22,819 nucleotides of DNA, from assembly GCA_041946685.1 (NCBI GenBank), contig JBHGAV010000060.1:1-22819 (forward strand). Reading direction: 5' to 3'. This stretch comes from JBHGAV01 sp041946685. GTDB lineage: Bacteria; Acidobacteriota; Terriglobia; Bryobacterales; Bryobacteraceae. The position numbers and the translations under genes are program-made. The notes under the pieces were generated by a model. That model searched no databases. It was given only the letters and a program-made list of their open reading frames with translations, and was not told where the DNA came from. Positions 7,186 through 15,250 of the stretch are shown here, one piece after another. The stretch's first letter is position 1, and every line of letters starts with the position of its first letter.

Positions 7186-7875
7186 TTGAAGTCTCTCCTG
7201 CGTTGGCTCGGAGTGGGAAGCCCCTCGTGGCCTTACTTGGCGCCGTTTGTCCTCTACCTGGCGCTCATGGCCGTATCCTCCTACTTCCCCTCGCACGCAG
7301 GGGTCCTGTACCCCCTCCGCGTGGTTCTGGTGACTGTCGCCCTGCTGTGCTGGTCGAGAAGCCTCGTTCGCCTGAACGCGTCCCGGTGGATCGCCAGCTT
7401 CCTGATCGGCGCGGCGGTGTTCGTGGTCTGGATCGGCCCCGACCTGCTCTGGCCCTCCTATCGCTCGCGCTGGATGTTCCTGGGCCACCTACCCTTAGGG
7501 GCGTCTTCGTCCGTCCCCGCGGCAAATCAGACCAGTCTCGCGTACCTGCTCTGGCGGGTGCTCGGATCGGCCGGCCTGGTCCCGCTCATCGAGGAGCTGT
7601 TCTGGCGGGCTTGGCTCATGCGCTATCTGATTTCGCCCGACTTCTCGAAGATCCCTCTGGGCGCCTATGCGGCACGCGCCTTCTGGATCACCGCGTTGTT
7701 GTTCGCCAGCGAGCACGGGCAGTACTGGGACGTCGGCCTCGCCGCCGGCATCGTCTACAACTGGTGGATGATACGAACACGCAGTCTCGCCGACTGCATT
7801 GTGGCTCACGCCGTCACCAACGCCTGCCTGGCGGCCTATGTCATCCTGGCGGGCCAGTGGCAGTACTGGCCATGA
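7186..7875 (+). CDS. CPBP intramembrane protease (CAAX prenyl protease-related)
   Basis: The 229-residue, multi-membrane-segment protein carries all three CPBP (Rce1-like) motifs: EELFWR (136-141, the EExxxR motif), FASEH (173-177) and HAVTN (208-212, HxxxN). E136, E137, H177 and H208 are the presumed catalytic set, so an active glutamic intramembrane protease is plausible. It resembles the CAAX protease-related family often seen with exosortase systems. That fits the TPR lipoprotein upstream, although no sorting enzyme is visible. The start is TTG at 7186, chosen because a GGGGGA lies 6 bases before it and the N-terminal helix would otherwise be lost. Substrate unknown. Confidence 0.87.
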   Translation: MKSLLRWLGVGSPSWPYLAPFVLYLALMAVSSYFPSHAGVLYPLRVVLVTVALLCWSRSLVRLNASRWIASFLIGAAVFVVWIGPDLLWPSYRSRWMFLGHLPLGASSSVPAANQTSLAYLLWRVLGSAGLVPLIEELFWRAWLMRYLISPDFSKIPLGAYAARAFWITALLFASEHGQYWDVGLAAGIVYNWWMIRTRSLADCIVAHAVTNACLAAYVILAGQWQYWP

Positions 7876-7914
7876 GACCGGCTGGCCGGCGGGCTCGTGT
7901 CACAATAGTGAAGA

Positions 7915-8721
7915 ATGCTTGAGCAGATCCGGCCGGGCGTCTGCGCTTCAGGCGCGCGCTTCGTCCTCTTTGACTTCGACGGCACCGTCTCCCTCATCCG
8001 CTCCGGTTGGGTCGACGTGATGGTCCCCATGATGGTCGAAATCCTGGCGGAGCTGAAGACGGGAGAATCCGAAGAGCAACTTACCTCCATCGTGGAAGAC
8101 TTCGTCGCGCGGCTCACCGGAAAGCAGACCATGTATCAGATGATCGAGCTGGCCCGCCAGGTGGAGATTCGCGGCGGCAAGCCTCTGGATCCCCTGGAGT
8201 ACAAGAGGGATTACTTGGCCCGGCTTCATCACAAGATCCGCCACCGCCTGGAAGAGCTGCGCAGCGGCAAGGTGCCCCCTGAGAAGTACCTCGTCCCCGG
8301 GGCGCGCCCCTTCATCGAGGCGCTGGTCGGGATGGGCCTCACCATGTACCTGGCCAGCGGTACGGACCAGGAATTCATGCGCGACGAAGCCCGCCTGCTC
8401 GATGTGGACCGCTACTTCGGCGGAGGCGTCTTCGGGGCCTTGGACGACTACAAGAGCTTCTCCAAGAAGATCCTGATCCAGCGGGTGATCGCCTCCAGCG
8501 GCTGCCGCGGCGGCGATTTTCTCGGCTTCGGAGACGGCTACGTCGAGATCGAGAACGTGAAGGAGGTCGGCGGCGTGGCCGTCGGCGTCGCCACCGCCGA
8601 GCCGGAGTGCCGGCAGGTGGACGAGTGGAAGCGTAAGCGGCTGGTGGGCGTGGGGGCGGATTTCATCGTTCCCAATTTCCTCTGCCACCAGGAGCTGCTG
8701 AGCGCTCTGTTCCCTCAGTAG
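7915..8721 (+). CDS. HAD-superfamily phosphatase
   Basis: The 268-residue protein has the four HAD motifs. Motif I is LFDFDGTVSL (18-27) with nucleophile D20 and acid D22. Motif II is YLASGTD (145-151) with S148, motif III the lysine around K184-K185, and motif IV GFGDGYVEIENVKE (204-217) with D207 and E211. Residues about 28-130 form a helical cap, as in C1-capped phosphoglycolate-phosphatase-like members. The fold and catalytic residues support a phosphomonoesterase; the substrate is not determined by the sequence. It sits 39 bases after the CPBP gene and 14 bases before a GmhA-like isomerase. A role in heptose phosphate metabolism, in place of a classical GmhB, is therefore attractive but is inference. 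The Shine-Dalgarno is weak (GTGAAG). Confidence 0.85.
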   Translation: MLEQIRPGVCASGARFVLFDFDGTVSLIRSGWVDVMVPMMVEILAELKTGESEEQLTSIVEDFVARLTGKQTMYQMIELARQVEIRGGKPLDPLEYKRDYLARLHHKIRHRLEELRSGKVPPEKYLVPGARPFIEALVGMGLTMYLASGTDQEFMRDEARLLDVDRYFGGGVFGALDDYKSFSKKILIQRVIASSGCRGGDFLGFGDGYVEIENVKEVGGVAVGVATAEPECRQVDEWKRKRLVGVGADFIVPNFLCHQELLSALFPQ

Positions 8722-8735
8722 GAGGCGCACCGCCC

Positions 8736-9317
8736 GTGAGCTATTGCGAACAATACCAACGGGAAGTACTGAAGGCCATCGGGTCCATCCCTCTCGACAA
8801 GGTTGAACTGGCCATTCGGTGGTTCACGGAAGCGCGCTCCGCCGGACGGCAGATCTTTGTCTGTGGCAACGGCGGCAGCGCGGCGAACGCCTCCCATTTC
8901 GCCTGCGAGGTGCTGAAGGGCGCCAGCTACGGAAGGCCGGCCCGCTTCCGCATCCAGGCGCTAACCGATTCGGTGCCCACCATCACCGCCTACGCCAACG
9001 ACGTGGGCTACGAGACGGCTTTTGTCGAGCAGCTCAAGAACTTCGCTCAGCCCGGGGACATTGTGATCGGCCTGAGCGGCTCGGGCAATTCCATGAGCGT
9101 CGTGCGGGCTGTTGAGTACGCCAACTCCATCGGTTGCCGCACGCTCACGCTCACCGGTTTCGACGGCGGCAGGCTGGCCCCCTTGGGGCAGTTGAATATC
9201 CATATCCCCATGCCCCACATCGGACGCTCCGAGGAGGCGCAGCTCGCCGTGCTTCATATGATCAGCTACTACTTCATGGATGAGACGACGGCCGGCGAGG
9301 CCCAGGCGGGAGACTGA
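8736..9317 (+). CDS. gmhA: SIS-domain isomerase, GmhA-like (sedoheptulose-7-phosphate isomerase)
   Basis: The 193-residue single-SIS-domain protein has the length of GmhA, which converts sedoheptulose 7-phosphate to D-glycero-D-manno-heptose 7-phosphate for lipopolysaccharide core heptose. The phosphate-binding signature is VCGNGGSAANASHFACE (42-58), followed by GLSGSGNSMSVV (112-123). E58 and H174 (in EEAQLAVLHMISYYF) fall where E. coli GmhA has its catalytic Glu and His. The GTG start at 8736 is supported by AGGAGG at 8720-8725. The preceding HAD phosphatase and the leuA ATG, only 1 base after the stop, place it mid-operon. A different sugar-phosphate SIS isomerase is possible, so the symbol is tentative. 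Confidence 0.75.
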   Translation: MSYCEQYQREVLKAIGSIPLDKVELAIRWFTEARSAGRQIFVCGNGGSAANASHFACEVLKGASYGRPARFRIQALTDSVPTITAYANDVGYETAFVEQLKNFAQPGDIVIGLSGSGNSMSVVRAVEYANSIGCRTLTLTGFDGGRLAPLGQLNIHIPMPHIGRSEEAQLAVLHMISYYFMDETTAGEAQAGD

Positions 9318-9318
9318 T

Positions 9319-10854
9319 ATGCCCAACAAAGTTGCGATATTCGACACGACCTTGAGAGACGGGGAGCAGGCGGCCGGCACCCGGCTTGGCAGCAGCGAGA
9401 AACTGACCATCGCGCGCCAGCTTGCGCGGCTGAACGTCGATGTCATTGAGGCCGGCTACCCCGCCTCCTCGCCCGAGGATTTCAAGGCGGTCCAGCTCGT
9501 CTCGCAGGAGATCCAAGGTCCCGCCATCTGCGCCCTGTCCCGGGCCGTGGCCGCCGATATCGACGCCTGCGGCAAGGCGCTGGCTAAGGCCAAGCGGCCG
9601 CGCATCCACACCGGCATCGGAGTCTCCGACATCCACATCGCGGGCAAGTTCAGGGATGAGAAGTACGGCGCGACCCTCGCCGAGAAGAAGGTCAAGATCG
9701 TCAAGATGGCGGTCGACGCCGTCAAGCTCGCCCGCAAGTATGCCGACGACGTCGAATTCTATGCGGAGGACGCCGGCCGCGCCGATCCGGCCTACCTGTT
9801 CGAAATCCTCCAGGCGGCCATCGACGCCGGGGCCACCGTGGTCAACATCCCGGACACCACGGGGTACACGGTGCCAGAGCAGTTCGGCGCTCTGATCCGC
9901 TCGATCACGGAGAACGTGCCCAACATCGCCCGGGCCACCATCAGCGTTCACTGCCACAACGACCTGGGGCTGGCCGCGGCCAATTCGCTGGCCGGCGTGC
10001 GCAACGGGGCCCGCCAGGTGGAAGGCACCATCAACGGGATCGGCGAAAGGGCCGGAAACGCGGCGCTGGAGGAGGTGGTCATGGCCCTGCGCACCCGCCG
10101 CGATTACTTCGGAGTCGATACTCGCATCGACGCCCGGGAGTTCTACCGCACCAGCCGGCTGGTCGCCGACATGCTCGGCATGCCTGTTCCGGCCAACAAG
10201 GCGGTGGTCGGCGGGAACGCCTTCTCGCACAGCTCCGGCATCCATGTCGACGGCTTTCTAAAGCAGCGCGAGACCTACGAGATCATGCGTCCGGAGGACG
10301 TGGGCTTCTCCGAGAGCCGCGTGGTGCTAACGGCCCGCACCGGCCGCCACGGCCTGCGAGACCGTCTCAAGAAGCTCGGCTATACGCTGGCTCAGGAGGA
10401 GATGGAGAAGGCCTACCAGCGTTTCCTTGCTGTCGCCGACAAGAAGCAGGAGGTTTTCGACGAGGATCTGGTCGCGATTCTCCACGACGAGTTCCATCCC
10501 GTGCCCGAGACCTACCAACTTGAGTACCTGCACTTCTACAGCGGCACGGCGGCCATTCCCACCGCTACGGTGAGGCTGCGCGTCAAGGGAGAAGTGAAAC
10601 AGGGCGCCGCCGTGGGCGACGGCCCCGTGGACGCCGCCTGCAAGGCGATCTTTCAGGTCACGGGAAGCTCGGCCCGGCTGTTGCGCTATGAGATACGGGG
10701 CGTCACCAGCGGCACCGAGGCGATCGGCGAAGTCACCGTGCACCTGGAGCACGCCGGCCGCCGGGTGATGGGCCGCGGCGCCTCCACCGACGTGATCGAA
10801 GCCAGCGTGAAGGCCTACCTGGACGGCCTCAACAAGCTTGCGGCGCTGAGGTAG
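9319..10854 (+). CDS. leuA: 2-isopropylmalate synthase
   Basis: LeuA condenses acetyl-CoA with 2-oxoisovalerate, the first committed step of leucine synthesis in the cytoplasm. The ATG at 9319 gives MPNKVAIFDTTLRDGEQ, the classical N-terminus; an upstream in-frame start at 9280 only adds residues overlapping gmhA. The 511 residues fit the bacterial enzyme. The TIM barrel spans about 5-270, with FDTTLRDGEQ (8-17), IPDTTGYT (177-184), HCHNDLGLA (211-219) for the metal, and GIGERAGN (240-247). AFSHSSGIHVDG (301-312) lies in the linker, and the C-terminal LeuA_dimer leucine-binding domain is about 390-511. Citramalate and homocitrate synthases are related, but the overall match is best to LeuA. 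With a 1-base gap to gmhA it has no leader of its own, so a separate leucine attenuator is unlikely. Confidence 0.92.
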   Translation: MPNKVAIFDTTLRDGEQAAGTRLGSSEKLTIARQLARLNVDVIEAGYPASSPEDFKAVQLVSQEIQGPAICALSRAVAADIDACGKALAKAKRPRIHTGIGVSDIHIAGKFRDEKYGATLAEKKVKIVKMAVDAVKLARKYADDVEFYAEDAGRADPAYLFEILQAAIDAGATVVNIPDTTGYTVPEQFGALIRSITENVPNIARATISVHCHNDLGLAAANSLAGVRNGARQVEGTINGIGERAGNAALEEVVMALRTRRDYFGVDTRIDAREFYRTSRLVADMLGMPVPANKAVVGGNAFSHSSGIHVDGFLKQRETYEIMRPEDVGFSESRVVLTARTGRHGLRDRLKKLGYTLAQEEMEKAYQRFLAVADKKQEVFDEDLVAILHDEFHPVPETYQLEYLHFYSGTAAIPTATVRLRVKGEVKQGAAVGDGPVDAACKAIFQVTGSSARLLRYEIRGVTSGTEAIGEVTVHLEHAGRRVMGRGASTDVIEASVKAYLDGLNKLAALR

Positions 10855-10875
10855 AGCAAGCCCCCGGGGCGATCG

Positions 10876-11907
10876 CTACGGCTGGATGACCACCTTGCCC
10901 GCGCCGCCGGAGTAGTGCTCCAGCATCTCGAAGGCGGATTGGACCTTCTCCATCGGCATGCTGTGAGTCAGGATGGGCGCGAAACGGGTGGGGTAGTGCC
11001 GCAGCAGATCCATGGCCGCTTCCGATTCGTGAACACTCCGGCGCACGTTGTAGATGGTCAACTCCTTGCGCCGCGCCGTGTGCCATTGCAGCGGCACCCG
11101 GATCTCGACCGGGATGCCTGTGATCACCATCCGGCCCCCGTTGCGCGTGGCCGACACGCACTGATCGAGCGTGTCGTCCCTGGTGGCGCAATCGATGGTC
11201 ACGTCCACGCCGCGCTTTCCAGTCGCCTTCAGGATCTCTTGCCAGGGGCTGGCCTGGGCCGGATCGATGACTTCGTCGGCGCCCAGCGCCTTGGCCATCT
11301 CGCGGCGGTGGGCCACCGGCTCTATCGAGAACACCCGCCCCGCGCCGGCGATCTTCAGCAACACGACCGTCATCAGCCCGATCGGGCCGGCGCCGAACAC
11401 GGCCGCCGTCTCCAAGGGCCGAATGGAGGCGAACTTCATCGAGTGCACGACCACGGCCAGCGGCTCAAACAGCGTGCCTTCCTCAAACCCGAGTTCGGAG
11501 GGAAGCGGGAGCACATTCGATGCCGGCAGGGTCGCGTACTGGCGGAAGAAGCCGGGGTCGGCCGGTGAGCTGTGGAAACGGATGTGCTGGCAGATGTTGT
11601 GCCGCCCCGACAGACAGAATTCACAGTGGTAACAGTAAACGGCGGGCTCCAGGGCGGCCCGGTCCCCCGCCGCCCAGCCGGTCACTCCCGGCCCGGTCTT
11701 GGTCACGACACCGGTCGGCTCGTGCCCCAGAACCATCGGGTACTTGCATTCCACGTCTCCGACACGTCCTTCGGAGAAGTCGTGCATGTCGGAACCGCAA
11801 ATCCCGACGGCTCGGACGCGGAGCTGGATTTCGCCCGGTCCGGGTTCCGGCACATCTGCTTCGATCAGGCGGAACTTCCTTAAACCAATTAGTTCGGCAG
11901 TAGTCAT
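10876..11907 (-). CDS. Zinc-dependent medium-chain alcohol/polyol dehydrogenase
   Basis: The 343-residue MDR enzyme resembles sorbitol (L-iditol) and threonine dehydrogenases. The catalytic zinc site is read from GICGSD (35-40, C37) and GHEPTG (61-66, H62/E63), with E148 in LFEPLA as further ligand. The structural zinc loop is intact, with C92, C95, C98 and C106. The Rossmann fold has FGAGPIGL (171-178), and E196 at the end of the second strand favours NAD over NADP. It would oxidise a secondary alcohol or polyol to a ketone in the cytoplasm; the substrate is not evident. It converges on leuA across 21 bases. It lies 24 bases downstream of the zinc-ribbon gene, with which it probably shares a transcript. 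No strong Shine-Dalgarno is seen. Confidence 0.9.
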   Translation of the reverse strand: MTTAELIGLRKFRLIEADVPEPGPGEIQLRVRAVGICGSDMHDFSEGRVGDVECKYPMVLGHEPTGVVTKTGPGVTGWAAGDRAALEPAVYCYHCEFCLSGRHNICQHIRFHSSPADPGFFRQYATLPASNVLPLPSELGFEEGTLFEPLAVVVHSMKFASIRPLETAAVFGAGPIGLMTVVLLKIAGAGRVFSIEPVAHRREMAKALGADEVIDPAQASPWQEILKATGKRGVDVTIDCATRDDTLDQCVSATRNGGRMVITGIPVEIRVPLQWHTARRKELTIYNVRRSVHESEAAMDLLRHYPTRFAPILTHSMPMEKVQSAFEMLEHYSGGAGKVVIQP

Positions 11908-11931
11908 CGGCGTATGAGTCTTTCCAGGAGC

Positions 11932-12414
11932 TTACTTCTTGAAGAGGTTGTCGAAGGCGGCGCGAGCCTCGTTCGGGCCGCGCGGCGCCGGAGCTGAATC
12001 GACGTACGTTGCGGGCGTGCCGTGCGCGGCATCCCTGGCTACCGTGACGCGCGGGCCGAACCACTCGCACTGGTTGGCCTGGTCCTTCGGCGCGATTCTT
12101 GCCGGAATCGGCTTCACGCATTGGAACCGCTTGGAGGGATCAAAGTGGGCGCACTGCTTGCAGCAGTGCAGGGGCGCGCTGCATTTCGGACAGTTACCTT
12201 TGAAGTCTGTATCCGGCGGCAACGTGGCCGCGCAACTGTGGCAACGCGCCGCCACGATGGTCTGAACCAGCCTCGGCAGTCGCGGCCCGGTCACGTCCAG
12301 AGGAAGACGCGGCCCCGGCTGCCTGGGGCGGTCGTCCGGCTTGCGGTCGTCTTGGGACTTGTCCCAGCCGGTATCCATGTACCCGCGCTGTTTGTATTTG
12401 CGATCGCTGTCCAT
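11932..12414 (-). CDS. Cys-rich zinc-ribbon protein, acidobacterial family
   Basis: The 160-residue soluble protein has a charged, low-complexity N-terminus (1-50, many D/R/K/P) and a compact core with nine cysteines. CHSC (58-61) and CPKC (75-78) form a classical zinc ribbon. They are followed by C84, C85 and C88 (HCCKQC), C99 and C116, around the conserved-looking HFDPSKRFQC and ANQCEWF. These suggest a second metal site, or even an iron-sulfur cluster. I know similar proteins only as conserved acidobacterial hypotheticals, so no function is assigned. The C-terminal tail (125-160) is again Pro/Ala-rich. It may start at the ATG at 12414 or at the internal Met13. It precedes the alcohol dehydrogenase by 24 bases. 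Confidence 0.8.
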   Translation of the reverse strand: MDSDRKYKQRGYMDTGWDKSQDDRKPDDRPRQPGPRLPLDVTGPRLPRLVQTIVAARCHSCAATLPPDTDFKGNCPKCSAPLHCCKQCAHFDPSKRFQCVKPIPARIAPKDQANQCEWFGPRVTVARDAAHGTPATYVDSAPAPRGPNEARAAFDNLFKK

Positions 12415-12685
12415 AGCCTTGTACCGGCTCCAGGAGTCTTCACCCAGTCGGTAGGTTCTCTTCTGACGGCCCGCCCCGGTCTATCCGAGTCGGTTATCGG
12501 CCGGGCTCGCCAATTACTTTATGCTTCCAGCCTGGTCAGCATGCTGCCCACAAACGGCAGCCTTTGGCAGGAACGGCGGAGACCCCAGTCGGCCTCCCAC
12601 GGCAGCCCGAACCTCAAATTCCTATTTACCACGGATTCCGCTCCGAATCCACCCTCTCACACAACTGTTATGGACCGGGTCAACC
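12415..12685. other. Intergenic region between glgP and the zinc-ribbon gene
   Basis: These 271 bases separate the glgP stop from the zinc-ribbon gene, both on the - strand. The region should contain the end of the long ffh operon and the promoter for the next gene. Two modest inverted repeats are present: GCTGCC/GGCAGC (12543-12548 with 12556-12561) and GGATTC/GAATCC (12633-12638 with 12645-12650). Neither has a U-rich tail on the - strand, so I do not call a terminator. The stretch 12610-12670 is less GC-rich than its surroundings. I see no tRNA, riboswitch or convincing ORF. Confidence 0.4.
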
Positions 12686-15250
12686 TCATCGGGCTCCGTC
12701 GCTCGTGGCCCACTTCAGCAGCGACGAGCACGGGCGGGTCAGCGGATCGTCAAAATGGTTGGGAGCCACGCGCACGGCATAGCCGATCCTGCCCGTCTGG
12801 CGCGGCAGTATCTCCCGGGCGAATACGTAGGTCGAATCGTGCTGCTCCACGGCCGGCAGAACCAGCACCTCGGCCTGCGCCAGCCCTCCGCCGGGACCCA
12901 CCCGCCCTACCACGGCCTCGACCCGAACGTCGCTCGGAGCCAGCCCGGCCAGGTCCACCGCCACCCGCACCTGGATGGGACGTCCGCTGATCACCGTCCC
13001 GTCCGGCCCGTGCGCCGTCTCGACGATCCGGACCCGATCCCACACCCTCTCGATACCCGCATTCCACTCCAACCGCCTTCGTATCTTGTCAAAGCCGTCG
13101 CGGCGGGTCTCCAGCCATGCGGCGTGGGCGGGGTCGTAGAGCTGCGCCATGTACTCCGCCATCGTCCGCTGGCAGTTATACTCCTGGCTGGTCAGCTTGA
13201 TGGACTGTTTGACCCTCTTGACCCATTCCTCGGAGACCCCGTCGGCGCCGCGTTCGTAGTACATGGGCACAATCTCGTTCTCGAGAAGGGAATAGATGGC
13301 GCGCGCGTGAATCTCGTCCTGGTCCTCCGAGTAGGGCTCCCGGTCGCCGATGGCCCAGCCGCCGCTTTGCTCATACGCCTCGTCGAACCAGCCGTCCAGG
13401 ATGCTGAGGTTGATGACGCCGTTCACCCCAGCCTTCATGCCGCTGGTCCCGCAGGCCTCCTCGCCGCGCCTCGGATTGTTCAGCCAGAGGTCCACGCCCT
13501 GGACCAGTTCCCGGGCCACCTGCATCTCGTAGTCCTCCAAGAACACCAGCCGCCTGAACAGGTCCGGCTCGCGGGAAAGCTGCACGATCTCCCGGATCAG
13601 CATCTTGCCGGGATGGTCCTTGGGATGCGCCAAGCCCGCGATGACGACCTGCACCGGGCACTTCTCGTTGCACAGGATGCGCCGCAGCCGCGCGATGTCG
13701 CGGAACAGGAGCGTGGCGCGCTTGTAAGTGGCGAACCGCCGCGCAAAACCGATGGTCAGGGCGTCCGGGTCCAGCACTTCCGACATGCGCTGCACCTCGC
13801 TCGCCGGCGCCTTCCTGGCCACCGCGCAGGCCACCAGCCGCTCCCGCACGAAACCGATCAACCGGCGCTTTCGCCGCTTATGAACCTCCCAGAGCTCGTG
13901 ATCCGGAATCTCGTCCACCGCCTGCCAGGTCCGGGGGTTGGCATAGTCGTCACGCCAGTCCGGCGGGAGGTACTCGTCATACAGCTCCCCCAAGTCCGTG
14001 TTGAGCCAGCTCCTGAGGTGAACGCCGTTGGTGATCGAGGTAATCGGGATCTCCCAGACGGGCAACTGGGGCCACAGGTCCGACCACATCTCCTGCGACA
14101 CCGTCCGGTGCAGCCTGCTGACCGCGTTGCGATAGCTGGAAGTCTTGATGGCCAGGAGCGCCATCGAGAAGCGCTCGCCGGTGTCCCTCGGATTGCGGCG
14201 ACCCAGGCGCATCATCTGCTCGAACTCAATCCCGGCCTCGCGGCAATATTCGCCGAAATACTCGCGCATGAGATCGGCATCGAACAGGTCGATGCCCGCC
14301 GCGACCGAGGTATGCGTGGTGAAGACGTTGTTGGAGCGGGCGGCCTCCAGCGCCTCGTCGAAGTTGAGTCCCTGCTCCTTCATCAGCACGCGGATGCGTT
14401 CCAGCGCCAGGAACGCCGAGTGGCCCTCATTCATGTGAAACACGGTCGGGTGGAGCCCGAGCGCTTTCAGCGCGCGCAGCCCGCCCACGCCCAGCACAAT
14501 CTCTTGCTGGATACGCGTCACCGTGTCGCCTCCGTAGAGCCGGTCCGTAATCTCGCGGTACTCCGGATCGTGGTTGTCCTCGATGTTGGTGTCGAGCAGG
14601 AAGAGCCTGCCGCGCCCCACATCCACGCGCCACACGCGCGCGACTGCCCGGCCCCTCGGCAATTGGACGCTCACCTTGAGGTCGGCGCCGCTCGAGTCGG
14701 TCACCGGATTCAGCGGGAGGGTGTAGAAGTCGTTGACCGGGTAACGCTCCTGCTGCCAGCCGTCGGGATTCAGGAATTGATCCAGATACCCTTTCTGATA
14801 GAGGAGTCCCACGCCGACCAGCGGGTGGCCGGAATCGCTGGCGGCCTTGAGGAAATCGCCGCTGAGCACGCCGAGTCCGCCCGAGTAGATGGGCAGGCAG
14901 TCCACCAGACCGTACTCCATGGAGAAGTAGGCGACCAGTTTTTCGGATTGCTCAGGCGCATGGGACTGCAGGTACGCGTCGAACCGCTCGCAGGCCTGCC
15001 GGTACAGGGCCAGGAAGCGCGTGTCGGCGGCCGCTCGCGCCAGCGTCTCCTGAGAGACGCGCCCCAGCATCAGCACCGGATTCCGCTTGCAGGCCTTCCA
15101 CAGCGCCGGATCCAGGCGCCGGAAGACCGTGCGGATGGCCGGCTCCCAGGCGTAAAGCAGGTTGTGGGCCAGTTCCTCGATGCGGGCCAGCGCCCGCGGG
15201 ATCGCCGGGCGGACCAGCAGTTCTCTTAGCGGCTGAATTTCGAAGGCCAT
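12686..15250 (-). CDS. glgP: Alpha-glucan (glycogen/maltodextrin) phosphorylase
   Basis: GlgP removes glucose 1-phosphate from alpha-1,4-glucans using pyridoxal phosphate (GT35). The 854 residues fit the alpha-glucan phosphorylase subclass that carries an N-terminal DUF3417 domain (about 10-120) and is shared by acidobacteria, actinobacteria and archaea. Visible motifs are YFSMEYGL (108-115), YSGGLGVLSGDFLKAASD (122-139), FHMNEGHSAF (271-280), TSITNGVHLRSW (404-415), FARRFATYKRA (502-512) and EEACGTSGMKAGVNG (597-611), where K606 should hold the PLP. The gene starts immediately after the lepB stop (15251), with no base between, so it is very likely translated from the same mRNA. There is no other glycogen gene in the window. 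Confidence 0.93.
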   Translation of the reverse strand: MAFEIQPLRELLVRPAIPRALARIEELAHNLLYAWEPAIRTVFRRLDPALWKACKRNPVLMLGRVSQETLARAAADTRFLALYRQACERFDAYLQSHAPEQSEKLVAYFSMEYGLVDCLPIYSGGLGVLSGDFLKAASDSGHPLVGVGLLYQKGYLDQFLNPDGWQQERYPVNDFYTLPLNPVTDSSGADLKVSVQLPRGRAVARVWRVDVGRGRLFLLDTNIEDNHDPEYREITDRLYGGDTVTRIQQEIVLGVGGLRALKALGLHPTVFHMNEGHSAFLALERIRVLMKEQGLNFDEALEAARSNNVFTTHTSVAAGIDLFDADLMREYFGEYCREAGIEFEQMMRLGRRNPRDTGERFSMALLAIKTSSYRNAVSRLHRTVSQEMWSDLWPQLPVWEIPITSITNGVHLRSWLNTDLGELYDEYLPPDWRDDYANPRTWQAVDEIPDHELWEVHKRRKRRLIGFVRERLVACAVARKAPASEVQRMSEVLDPDALTIGFARRFATYKRATLLFRDIARLRRILCNEKCPVQVVIAGLAHPKDHPGKMLIREIVQLSREPDLFRRLVFLEDYEMQVARELVQGVDLWLNNPRRGEEACGTSGMKAGVNGVINLSILDGWFDEAYEQSGGWAIGDREPYSEDQDEIHARAIYSLLENEIVPMYYERGADGVSEEWVKRVKQSIKLTSQEYNCQRTMAEYMAQLYDPAHAAWLETRRDGFDKIRRRLEWNAGIERVWDRVRIVETAHGPDGTVISGRPIQVRVAVDLAGLAPSDVRVEAVVGRVGPGGGLAQAEVLVLPAVEQHDSTYVFAREILPRQTGRIGYAVRVAPNHFDDPLTRPCSSLLKWATSDGAR

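Noticed and set aside
5917..7488. A 523-codon open frame opposite the TPR lipoprotein and CPBP genes
   Set aside because: It crosses the boundary of two well-supported genes and its Gln/Arg/Gly-rich translation has no domain, so it is an antisense shadow.
9274..10245. A 323-codon open frame opposite leuA
   Set aside because: leuA is certain from its motifs; the opposite frame follows from the third-position GC bias.
10855..10875. CCCCCGGGG in the leuA/alcohol dehydrogenase convergent gap as a terminator
   Set aside because: The palindrome leaves no usable loop and there is no T-rich run on either side.
12633..12650. Inverted repeat as a possible terminator after glgP
   Set aside because: The stem is only six base pairs and no U-rich tail follows on the - strand.
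12521..15229. A 902-codon open frame on the + strand opposite glgP
   Set aside because: It is a GC-driven shadow: it lies antisense to a full, motif-complete phosphorylase, and its translation is rich in Arg/His/Pro/Leu with no recognisable domain.
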